A stretch of DNA of 64,000 nt, taken from NCBI RefSeq assembly GCF_022539665.2, contig NC_081333.1, positions 12,894,971 through 12,958,970 on the forward strand, given 5' to 3'. The position numbers and the translations under genes are program-made. Under the pieces are notes generated by a model, which was not told the DNA's origin, ran no database searches, and was given only the letters and a program-made list of their open reading frames with translations. Origin of the DNA: Daphnia carinata (lineage: Eukaryota > Arthropoda > Branchiopoda > Diplostraca > Daphniidae). Shown here in pieces: positions 22,723-41,561 of the stretch (position 1 is the stretch's first letter; each line of letters opens with the position of its first letter).

Positions 22723-23887
22723 AAAAAAAAACATTTAAAATCTCTCCCCCTCTCTCTCCTTTAGAAAAACAAAATAATAATCACAATGTCTGGCCTGCCA
22801 TCTAACGGACCTTGGATAATGACGGATGCCTCTTGCATAGTCCACTTGTGTGCGTGTGTCTGTGTACGTGTGTGATGGCATGAAAAATGGACAAAAGAAA
22901 ATGTTTGGAAATTTGTGTTTGTTTTGTTGTACCAAATTGTATTGAGTGCCGAAATGAATCGGTACAGCAACGCAAAATAAACCAAAATAGACTCACTTTT
23001 TTTTTTTTGCACAAAATCCTAGAATCCTTTTCCTATTTCTACTACCTTCATTCTCGAATCAGAAAAATAGAGATAAGAAATATTTGAAATCGCTTTAAAA
23101 GTTAAATACGTTAAATACGTAACTGGTTGATGAGGACTGGATGGTTTGACTTGTCAAAAAGGAGAAGTTAAAAAGGTGGGGATCGGAAAAAAAAAAAAAA
23201 AAATCTAAGCTCTTTTTTTTTTTAAATAGAGAAGAAGCTGACGAAGAAAAACAACGTCGATTACAAGTGAAGAAAAGGGAGAAAAAACAATCAGCTAAAA
23301 AGGCTGTACGCGATGATGCCCATCACTGAGGGCTTACACTTTCGGGACGATCAATAAAACGGGAGGAAGCAAACAAATGAAATGTTTTCCCTTTTACGAA
23401 TCACCGTTTGACGAATGCATCAATACAACTGTTATACATAATAGAATCATCTCTCTCAGGGTCTTCTTTCCTTGTTGCCTATGTACACAATCGTTATAAA
23501 TAAAGCAACTGTAGGTGCACATGTACCGATGGTTACCATGAGAAAATGAAAGGATCCCAATAATTAGAATAAAATGAGGAAGTTGAATGAGCTAGTTCTT
23601 TTTTCTTTTCAATAGCAACAGACCAGACTAGCTTCTTTTTCTTCACACTTGAAAGAGAAAATTATTTTTTTTTTTTTTTGTCAACGGAATTGATCGGCCA
23701 GTTCGAGGAAATTGGCCGGCGCTTGACGCGTCGAATGATATCGAGTGCAGAAGAAGAGATTGGCGCTTCGATTGAGGGGAGGCGCCTGTAATTGTGGCCG
23801 GATGCAGAAAAACGAATGGGCATTCGAGGGAGTTGGAGTTTCGCTAGCGGCTTCTCCTGACTGTTGATGATCCCTCGGCCCGTCTTG
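22723..23887. other. Convergent 3' flanks of URI1 and CMIP
   Basis: URI1 (plus) and CMIP (minus) converge here, so both 3' UTRs should lie in this 1.1 kb. AATAAA signals on plus near 22976 and 23500 are candidates for URI1. A and T runs of about 16-17 nt occur near 23190-23225 and 23665. No coding sequence was recognised. Confidence 0.5.
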
Positions 23888-33426
<9,539 letters not shown>

Positions 33427-34123
33427 TTGGCAATCAAAACATGTGGACGAGGATCACATCAGCTGGACCAGCAGACGCGCAGAAATGGGCAGAATCTTTT
33501 ACTGCCCTTCTCTCGTCTAAACGTAAATTGCGGCATCTTTTTCATAGTTTTTTATTACATATCTTGGAATAGTTTTACGTCTGAAATTGATAGCCAATGT
33601 TGCCTAGATTGACCATTACTCTTGGTTCAAACAAAAACATAGTCCCTGTCAAGCCTTAGGACATGCTACGATCTTTTTGCATTCCAGATGGATCTTCGCT
33701 TTACCACAGTTTTCTGCGAGGCGAATTCAGCAACGAAAACCTCGAATTCTGGCTGGCCGTTGAAGACTATAAAAATTCGAAACCGAAAGACATGGCAGCT
33801 AAAGCCCAGCAAATCTACAAGGACTTTTTGACTGTCCAAGCCTCCAAAAAGCAACAGGTATAACCTAGTCTGTTTTAAGAACGCACCATTTTTGTTCACT
33901 TTACATTTAGGTCAATTTGGATGCCGAGACGAGAGCCATTACGCTGGCCAACGTCCAAGCGGATAGTCCTGACCAACACGCATTCGATCAGGCCCAGAGA
34001 AAGATCCAGCACATGATGGAACGCGATTCATACCAACGTTTCCTCAAGTCCGACCTCTTTCTCCAAGTCATCAATGGAAAAAACTGGAAAAGATTACTCT
34101 CATTTTCTTCATCTCTACCTTAA
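33427..34123 (+). CDS. RGS-domain protein, R4-like (5' end not found)
   Basis: RGS proteins accelerate GTP hydrolysis by G-alpha subunits. Three exons were placed: 33427-33522, 33688-33857 and 33911-34123, with codons continuous across both junctions. The box shows KWAESFTALLSSK, FLRGEFSNENLEFWLAVEDYK, KAQQIYKDFLTVQASKKQQVN, then FDQAQRKIQHMMERDSYQRFLKSDLF, which is the complete nine-helix RGS core order. After the domain there is only a tail of about 17 residues. The compact layout fits the R4/small RGS group, but paralogue assignment is not possible. The first exon starts in mid-codon, so an upstream exon with the start codon must exist and could be several kb away. Confidence 0.9.
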
Positions 34124-34596
34124 CTCGATTTGCGTTTTAAAATGATCCAATTTCTTACCGAAAGCACATCAATTATTTCTCCAACCGTTTCAAACTATCT
34201 GGTCTAGTCTAAGGCAAATACAAAATACGCAACAACATTCGATAAGCTTTAATTAATCTAATAAAAAAAAGAAACGGGACCCGCCATCAAATGTAATTCG
34301 ACAATACTTTTCCGCACCGAATCATCCTCTGGAATAAACTCTTAATGTGACAATAAAAATTGGCAAATGCTCTTCTTTTCAAGGCCAATGACCATCACCT
34401 GCAGGATGGGTGGGAACCTTTCGTCATCTCCCGAAACAACAACTCCCAATGTCACGTCCCTGCCGTGTGGCAAACTGCGTAAGAATAAGGATATGTTCAG
34501 ACAAAAACAGGTTCGATGTACTTAAAGAAGGGATGAGATACTGGGTGTGGTTCTTATTGAATTAAGTTTTGCCTTAATGAGCGATTTCTGGGGGGG
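34124..34596. other. RGS 3' flank and upstream region of the Tyr-rich gene
   Basis: Nothing coding seen. An AATAAA at about 34333 and another at 34353 may end the RGS transcript. The last part leads into the TATA box at 34597. Confidence 0.45.
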
Positions 34597-34602
34597 TATA
34601 AA
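34597..34602 (+). promoter_or_regulatory. TATA box of the Tyr-rich secreted protein gene
   Basis: TATAAA preceded by a G-run and placed 83 nt upstream of the ATG at 34680. A start of transcription about 30 nt downstream would give a short 5' UTR of about 50 nt. The match to consensus and spacing make this the clearest core promoter in the window. Confidence 0.7.
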
Positions 34603-34679
34603 TTGAAGAAGCTAGACAATACAAAGACACACTTGAACGTCAAGTTAACACAACAGCTCTCCCCTCATCTACTCTCATC

Positions 34680-35065
34680 ATGTACAAATCCATGGTATAG
34701 TTTTACACTTTGATAAGTTATTCATTTTTACTATCTTTTAACTTGCTACAATTCTGTAGACTCTTTTGGTTTTGGTGGCTTTGGCTGCTTGCGTTGTCTC
34801 CATGGAGACCCAGGACCAGGAAGCTGCTGAGCAATACTACCGCCTTCACGGTTACTACCCCAGTTGGTACTCTTCCTTTGCCTACTCCGGGTACCCAGCT
34901 GCCTACCCAGTCGCCTACCCAGCTGCCTCCACTGTCGGAATCAAGAATGTAGCCTATCCTTATTACGCTGCTTACCCATATGCTTACAGCGCCTATCCTT
35001 ATGCTGCTCCGTACATGCCCTACGTCGCTCCGGCCGCTCCGGCTGAGGCCCCTGCCAAGGTTTAA
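34680..35065 (+). CDS. Small Tyr/Ala/Pro-rich secreted protein (cuticle- or secretion-type)
   Basis: Exon 1 (34680-34694) encodes just five codons and exon 2 is 34760-35065; together 106 residues. The N-terminus MYKSMTLLVLVALAACVVS is a signal peptide, and the mature part is built of repeats of the Y-P-A/Y-P-Y kind (SGYPAAYPVAYPAAS, YPYYAAYPYAYSAYPYAAP). A tiny first exon that splits the signal peptide is the usual gene structure of arthropod cuticle proteins, but I see no Rebers-Riddiford chitin-binding motif, so I do not assign it to that family. A likely intron in the 3' UTR (35107-35162, GTGAAA to TTTTAG) is followed by AATAAA at 35196. A structural role in cuticle, cement or mucus is inference. 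Confidence 0.82.
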
Positions 35066-36281
35066 TTTAAACGCAAAGGTTACAAGAACATCAGAGCTGA
35101 GCTCAGGTGAAATGTTTGTCACTTTGTCACAACCCGATATCAAACTTTTCTGTGTGTTTTAGAACAACTATTGGCGCGAAATGAAAACAGTGAAAAATAA
35201 ATAGATTTCAAGACTTGAATTTCAAAGAAATTTATAAGCTAGAAGTGTCGACGGCCATCAATGGTGGGAGTGGCCCTGCTGATGATAGACTTAACAATAC
35301 AACGCCCCATGACAAAGGAAACTGCTACAAAAAGGCCAAATCGATTTTGACTTCAATGTCGTTAGCACGTACGTGTTTCAATTTACATGTAAAATAACTT
35401 AAATCACTTTCGGGAACTAGTTAATGAAAAACTTCCACCTACATCACGTTTGACCCGTCCAGGGCAATTGACGCAGAGACATTGACTTTGTTAGAATGTA
35501 CAGAACAAAATTATTTCTGTAAACTCTTTTTGGTGCAGATCGAGTTCGAAAAGATGAGATCCATTAGAAATGGAAAACATGCCCGTACTTAAAACTACAC
35601 GGCTCTTTTTAAGTTACCACGTGCTACAGGTTAGGTTAGTATTCTTCGTTAGAAATGATAAACTAAGCGAAAAAAGAAGAAAAGAAAGCGGGGGTGAAGG
35701 ATAGGTACGAAATTAGTATGATTAACGTGCCCTTCCATGCAGACTACGTCAAGGATGGGCAACAAAAAAAAATGTCCTACCTTTTTTTCTCCTACGAATT
35801 TCCAAGAAGAAGGTCACGAAAGGACACAGTTTTTAGTTCTTAATCTTCCTATCGTTTTACGTCTTTTCCACGTGTTCTACGTTAAATTGAACTCTTTGAT
35901 CACTGCCAGTTACAAGTTGTACATCTGCTTGAACACCATAGTCTGCTTACACCATGATGTACCCTTGTACACCATGCTTACACTTGAACAAAAATTGTTG
36001 AAAATAGACGACTTTACTAGTCACTAAAGCCAAGCACAAAGAAACTATTGATTGGAAAGTTTTTCACGTTGTTGAAAACCACATGATGAATGGTTACACT
36101 GCCCTTGTTCTACGCTTCTCTTGATAAATGTCGAGAACAACAAATGCCAAAATGGGACTTGTCCGGACTTGTTGAATTTGCATTTTTCGCTGTGAGCTAG
36201 AAGAGGCTTCTCGATATGGGCTACTTTTTGAAGCAGACGAAAACGAAAAGTCAGGCAGCAGAAAACATAAAAAATTCCAGC
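35066..36281. other. Intergenic between Tyr-rich gene and NOP9
   Basis: Contains the 3' UTR with AATAAA (35196-35201) and the NOP9 promoter. Around 35737-36027 a 96-codon plus-strand frame exists but has no family features and no clear start context, and I do not call it. Confidence 0.5.
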
Positions 36282-38469
36282 ATGGCGTCCAGATATTCAA
36301 GAGGTGGTCGAGGAGGACGCGTTAAAAAAAAGCATTCTTTCCTTGTGAAGGCTCGAAAATACGGCAGGAAAGGATTATACGGTAGAGGAAAAAATGTGGA
36401 CGAGGAAACCTATAATTATTTCGTTCGTGTTATGGAACGGTTAAATGAAGAGTTTGAAGACGAAGAAGAAAAAGGTTTGTTTCGGTTCTCGTTGTTGTTA
36501 TTTATTTTTTTATTGACGAGTTTCAATGTTTTGCCAATCCAGATATGTTTGTCGTTAACGTGTTCGAGCAGACCACAGGAAAAGAAATGGACCTCATTTG
36601 CAATCAAGTGGTGTCCAAAGTAATGGAGAAGCTTCTACCACTTGCCAAAAATGAAACTCTTGAGTTCTTTGCTGATTTAATGCTGAAGAACATGAGAATC
36701 ATCTGTACAGACCCTTATGCTAGCCATGTCTTGGAAAAAGTATGCAACACTTTCTTTTCACTCATTTAAAATGGCCACTAATTGTCTCTGGTTTCTTCAT
36801 AGGTCATGAGAATTTGTCTTGAGAAAATATCAAAAACAAATCCAGAAGATGGCACAGATCAACATTCTGCTTTCTGTCTCAAGTGGCTTTCTTCAGTCAG
36901 CCGCTATGCTTTCAATAACGTGGAGGAATTTATCTCTGACATCTATGCTAGCCATATACTACGAACATCACTGGAATGCCTTAGTGGGGTAGAACTCGAC
37001 ACGTTGCTGATGAAAAGCTACCGCTCCAGAAGACACATGGATCCTACCGCATCTTCTGACGCTATTCCAAAATACGAGTGTGCGGAATTCGTCACAATGC
37101 TACGTGATTTCGGTGAAAGGTTTGCCAGCTGGCCCCAACTGCACGGTAATCATAACATCGCATTGCATTTATAATGTATTTAAAGAAAAGGTTCTACAAT
37201 TGATTAGACATGGTGCATTCCCAGGATTCATCTGCTGTGATCCAAACGGTTTTGTTTTGCATGAACAAGACTGCGCCTGACCTTTGTAAGAAACTACTCG
37301 ACTTTCTCGTCAAAGACATTTTATCAGCCATACAGCCAGATGACATGTTTTCCAGCTCGGCTGTCGTTCACACATTAGAAGTCTGCGTGACTGTTAGCGA
37401 CGATGAAATCTTCCGGCAGCTTTACCAGTCCCACTTTAAGGGACGATTGAAAGCATTGGCAGAGAATTTTGACCTAAAATTCTCGGTTGTGAAGTTACTA
37501 GACGCCGTCAAAGATAAAGAAGTGGTATGATTGTTTTCAAGTTGATTCGACATTGGCTTTTAACGCATGTTCTTACAGTTTGCAGAAATATTTGAAGAAT
37601 TAGCCCCAGCCATGGAAGACATATTCGCCGCTGGATGCGGTACTGTTGTCCTGAGTCTAGCAAACGCGTGTAAACGCCTATCGACTCTCCAGGCCAAGTT
37701 TTTGCAGGTATAACAGAACTTTTAATTTACCCCCAACGTAATGCTAATATTTCTTTCATATAGAATTTGATGGAAACGTTCCATTGCTTCACACCTGAAA
37801 TACGCCAGATAAAGATCGTGCCATTGGTGTCTCGTCTCATCACTTACGAAGTGGCTGAACAACCGGCCGAAGACCAACCTGCTTTCAAGTGCCACATCAT
37901 TGGATCGCAAATTGTGCAGACATTGTTGCACTTTGGCAAACCCATAAAAATCGTCCAAAGTCTATTGGAGATGGACACGAGCCAGCTGAGAGACTTGTTG
38001 AATGACTCATTCGGTAGTCGGATCATGGACGCTTTTTATAGCGCTGAATTTGTGGGAGAAAAGAGTCACGACAAACTCTTCCAAAAGTTACAAGGGTGCT
38101 TTTGTTCGTTAGCCACATCCAAATTTGGTTCGCGATCGTTAGATGCTATTTGGCAAGCGAGTTCTGTGAAAACGCGGCAATTGATCGGAGAAGAACTTTT
38201 ACAGAAAGAGACTGCGCTACTAGGCGATTTCTTTGGTCGTCTCATTTTTGGAAAATACGCTTTGCCGCTTCTGAAGAAACAAAAGAGCGATTGGAAGACG
38301 ATGCAAGATAAGGAGAATAAAAAGAGGAAACTGTTTGCAGACATTGTGGATCCTATTCTTGGTGAGTTTATGTTTAATACCACTAGTCTACTGAGTTTCA
38401 TTGTTTATTTCGATAGATGGCGGCGAGAACTCGGATCGACTCAATAAAAAGAAGAAAACGAAATCTTAA
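36282..38469 (+). CDS. NOP9: NOP9 homologue (Pumilio-like nucleolar RNA-binding protein)
   Basis: NOP9 binds pre-18S rRNA through Pumilio-type repeats and is needed for small ribosomal subunit assembly in the nucleolus. Exons: 36282-36474, 36543-36739, 36803-37145, 37208-37524, 37579-37707, 37764-38361, 38417-38469; phases agree and give 609 residues. The N-terminus is Arg/Gly/Lys-rich (SRGGRGGRVKKKHSF), then YNYFVRVMERLNEEFE, and repeat signatures such as DPYASHVLEKV, YASHILRTSLECLSG, DSFGSRIMDAFYSAEF and SKFGSRSLDAIW; it ends in a Lys-rich tail. An in-frame ATG at 36216 would add 22 residues; I prefer 36282 because of its better context (A at -3, G at +4) and the family-like start of the basic region. 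Human NOP9 is of similar length. Confidence 0.9.
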
Positions 38470-38732
38470 TTCAAATTATTATTATGGTTTTCTAATACAG
38501 CGTGGACAATTCAATGCAAAGAGACCTTATTGACGTTTGTCATTTGTTGTCAATAAGCAAAGTTTTTGAATAAGGTTTGCAAAAATTTGCTAAGTTTGTT
38601 TTAAACTGATTATGTCTTACCTATCTAAAGACATACTCACATATCGAAGAAAATAGGCTTAATTGGCATTCGCCAGCAGGGTACAGGTACTGTCCGTATA
38701 ATTATCAAGAATTGGATCACATACGGAGAAGA

Positions 38733-40934
38733 ATGAGTGTGAATACCCAACTTCTCAGCGATCCGTATTCAAGTTTAAATACTTCACAATGCAATAACCA
38801 GGATGTTTACGACTTTAATTTTGTTGAAGTTCCTCACAACTGGCTCAATGAACTACTCATTTGGGAAGGCGGCATCACGTTCAACGTCGTTTACTGGTCT
38901 ATTATTTTACTCTTTTCCTTCGCAGTTCTTTACTTCCTCCGTTGGAAATGTCGTTGGCCATTTCTAATCCAACGTTTCGACGGGCAGGATGAACCAACAC
39001 GTTCCAACTGGATCCTATCCATCGACGAAGAGGTGGTCGGTAAAGATGGCGCTACATACCTGTGGTTCCAGGTTCGGCAAATGATTGCATACACGTGGAT
39101 ATTGATCATCAGCATTGTTCTTATAATTGTCCATCGTTATGGCGATAAACAAGGAGATGTCAAAAACCTTAATTCAACGACGCTTTATAACATTGGAGTT
39201 AATGGGATCCACTGTGTGTTTTGCTTGACGGTGCTGGTCATTTTGGATAGGCAAATGTACAACCACGGACTGCAGCGTGGCATCAGATCATTTGCTAGTC
39301 CCAGGATTTCGGATAGAGTTTGCAATCGGCGCTGGCTCATGATCAGTGGACTTCCTCTTACAACCACAGTCGATTCACTTTTTGATGACTTAAAGAACAG
39401 GTTCGATTTGAAGGGCATCTGTCGTGAAAACATTCATTTCGTTTACGATCTCAATAGTCTATGGCCAGTGAAAGAAAATTTGAAATTAGTAAGGGAAATC
39501 AAGCGTACTTTGCTAAGCACAGGACCTCAACAGATACAAACTCGCTTTTGGGAATGCTTTTCCACCGAGGAGACACCTGGAACTAACCCAGACGATGCAT
39601 TGACGTTCTACAGTGAAATGGAAAAGACTCTGCTGGACAAACGAGACGATATTATGAATAACTTGCAATTTGTTGGAATAGCTTTTATCGGTTTCGACAG
39701 TCCAGCTGAAGCTAAAGCAACTAAAAGTGCAGTGAAACAAGTCCAGCGATCTACCTGGTTTGGAAAGGATAAAGAAGACGATCAAGAATTCCGGCCTTCC
39801 ATATGGACCATCGGATATGCCCCACCCGGCTCTGAAATGAACTGGCCGAAATTGCAGCAAAGGCCTCCTTTATGGAAGAACCTAATCATCTGGTTGGTAA
39901 TAATCTTCATTTATTTTGGGTACATTGCTGTCATGGCCGCACCTGGATACATCGTGCAATCATTCCGGTTAGTAGGACGAGGAACAGACGAAATTTCATT
40001 AACTTGGCAATTGCTCATCTTACCTCATCTTGGGTCTTTCTTCACTCGCAGGATGACCGACTTTGTAACCAAAATTGACGAGTACAGACATCACACGACT
40101 GTGCCCAGCATCGAGTTGGGTAAGTTACACACCGTTTGTCATTTATCCGCCGTTCTTTATTTAATAAGAATGATGGCCATGAAACCACTTCCGTTGGTGT
40201 TTGCTGGTCAGTTTGACATCAGGGACATTCGGTGGGAATGTCTCTTTTTCCCAGAGCACGGTAGTTTCTTGAGTTGTGCTATCATCGTCAACACGGCCAG
40301 TGGAGTGCTAATGAATCACACAAGACTAGAATTTCTCATATCTTACCTGTTGAAGTGGTTCACCTGCCGATCAGAAGCAGAACTAACAGTATGGAGACAA
40401 AATTATCGTCTTGGCTTTGATTTCACAAGCAATTATGCTGAACTTACCAGTAACTTTGGATTAACGATGCTCATCTTCATCATCTTTCCCGTTTTGGGCG
40501 TCATCTCGTGGATCTGCTGCATAGTGAGATTCGTGAGCGACAGGGCAGCCATGATGGAAATATACGCCGTCAGCCAAACAAGTGCCGATTTGCATAGAGA
40601 ACCGATAAACATGACGTTGAATTTGGTCATCTTCTCTCCTTTAGTTTTACTTGGCTATCGGATCATTCAGTTGGGTCCAAACACCGTCCAGCATTTGGTG
40701 GAGTCGACTTTCTTAGCACCCCTTTGCGTAGCAATCTTGTACGCTTTGTATTTGATTGATGCACACGTGCGATTTCATTGGCAGAAAGTCGTCTGCTTAC
40801 ATCGATTGTTTGGTTATATCGATGACGATGTCGAAGAATCGGATATGATCGATAATCTGAACAACATCCTACACGAATACGATCCGTTGGCTAAAATTCG
40901 TCAAGAAGAAATGTCGTACAACATGACTGTCTAA
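38733..40934 (+). CDS. TMEM63/OSCA-type (CSC1-like) ion channel, single exon
   Basis: The TMEM63/OSCA family forms mechanosensitive or osmosensitive cation channels in membranes. The 733-residue frame shows an N-terminal transmembrane helix (WSIILLFSFAVLYFL), a second and third TM near residues 110-165, the cytosolic domain starting at RWLMISGLPLTT and containing FVGIAFIGFDSPAEA, and then the bundle of TM helices (for example LIIWLVIIFIYFGYIAVMAA, FGLTMLIFIIFPVLGVISWI) with the family's ECLFFPEHGSFLSCAIIV segment. The whole coding region is uninterrupted, unlike the multi-exon neighbours, suggesting a retrogene or massive intron loss. The start is the first ATG in frame (38733). AATAAA lies at 40977-40982. 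It begins only 263 bp after NOP9 in the same direction. Sequence is divergent from vertebrate TMEM63A-C, so I give no paralogue. Confidence 0.88.
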   Translation: MSVNTQLLSDPYSSLNTSQCNNQDVYDFNFVEVPHNWLNELLIWEGGITFNVVYWSIILLFSFAVLYFLRWKCRWPFLIQRFDGQDEPTRSNWILSIDEEVVGKDGATYLWFQVRQMIAYTWILIISIVLIIVHRYGDKQGDVKNLNSTTLYNIGVNGIHCVFCLTVLVILDRQMYNHGLQRGIRSFASPRISDRVCNRRWLMISGLPLTTTVDSLFDDLKNRFDLKGICRENIHFVYDLNSLWPVKENLKLVREIKRTLLSTGPQQIQTRFWECFSTEETPGTNPDDALTFYSEMEKTLLDKRDDIMNNLQFVGIAFIGFDSPAEAKATKSAVKQVQRSTWFGKDKEDDQEFRPSIWTIGYAPPGSEMNWPKLQQRPPLWKNLIIWLVIIFIYFGYIAVMAAPGYIVQSFRLVGRGTDEISLTWQLLILPHLGSFFTRRMTDFVTKIDEYRHHTTVPSIELGKLHTVCHLSAVLYLIRMMAMKPLPLVFAGQFDIRDIRWECLFFPEHGSFLSCAIIVNTASGVLMNHTRLEFLISYLLKWFTCRSEAELTVWRQNYRLGFDFTSNYAELTSNFGLTMLIFIIFPVLGVISWICCIVRFVSDRAAMMEIYAVSQTSADLHREPINMTLNLVIFSPLVLLGYRIIQLGPNTVQHLVESTFLAPLCVAILYALYLIDAHVRFHWQKVVCLHRLFGYIDDDVEESDMIDNLNNILHEYDPLAKIRQEEMSYNMTV

Positions 40935-41561
40935 ATTTCCTTTGAATTAATAATTCTTGTTTGTGTGCTGGAATTCAATAAACTGTCGATTTCTTACTAT
41001 AAATTCTAAATTCGTAATTTCCATGCGATTGATTTGAGACGTACAAGATGTGAACGAGTAGACGAAGGATCATGTTTGATTATTTTCTGCAGTCAGTACA
41101 CATACAAAGAACAGGAGAAGACGATAACGTTCGTCGTGTTTAGTTTTTGCTTACACATTGATGATTTTTTAATAAAAGCTTTGAAAAGGACGTTCTACGT
41201 GTGACGTCAGAGCAATGACTAGGAACTCGACTTGTTTCAAACGGATAGGAAAACACATGATATCGAAGCGCAATTACAATAAAGTGACCAGAGAACTAAT
41301 TGTTGTGATTCATTTTAGTTTAGAAAGTAACAATGAGTGCACAAAAGAACAAAAAGAAAGGTGAGATCGTCGCATACAAGTCCATTGTTAGATTGGGGTT
41401 TACCATATACAATAATATCAAATATAGGATTCCTGGTTAGGGGGATTTCTACCCCACGTGATACACACTCAATGGTTTAGGTTAAATTATGACTAGCTAT
41501 CTATCAAAACGTTGCGATTAGTTTCTATTCTAATGCATAATATAGTGCCGAAAATTTAGAC
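40935..41561. other. Convergent 3' flanks of TMEM63 and Nervy
   Basis: Holds the polyadenylation signal of the TMEM63-like gene (40977-40982) and probably the Nervy 3' UTR. A possible spliced 26-codon ORF at 41333-41480 (plus) is listed separately. Confidence 0.5.
41333..41480 (+). CDS. Possible spliced micropeptide (26 residues), speculative
   Basis: ATG at 41333 opens a Lys-rich exon (MSAQKNKKK) ending at 41360 with a consensus GTGAGA donor. An acceptor AG at 41426-41427 continues the frame for 17 codons to TAG at 41478-41480. A further acceptor-like ATTTTAG lies 14 nt before the ATG. The signals are good but so short an ORF can occur by chance, and it is antisense to the likely 3' UTR of the Nervy gene. 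Confidence 0.15.
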
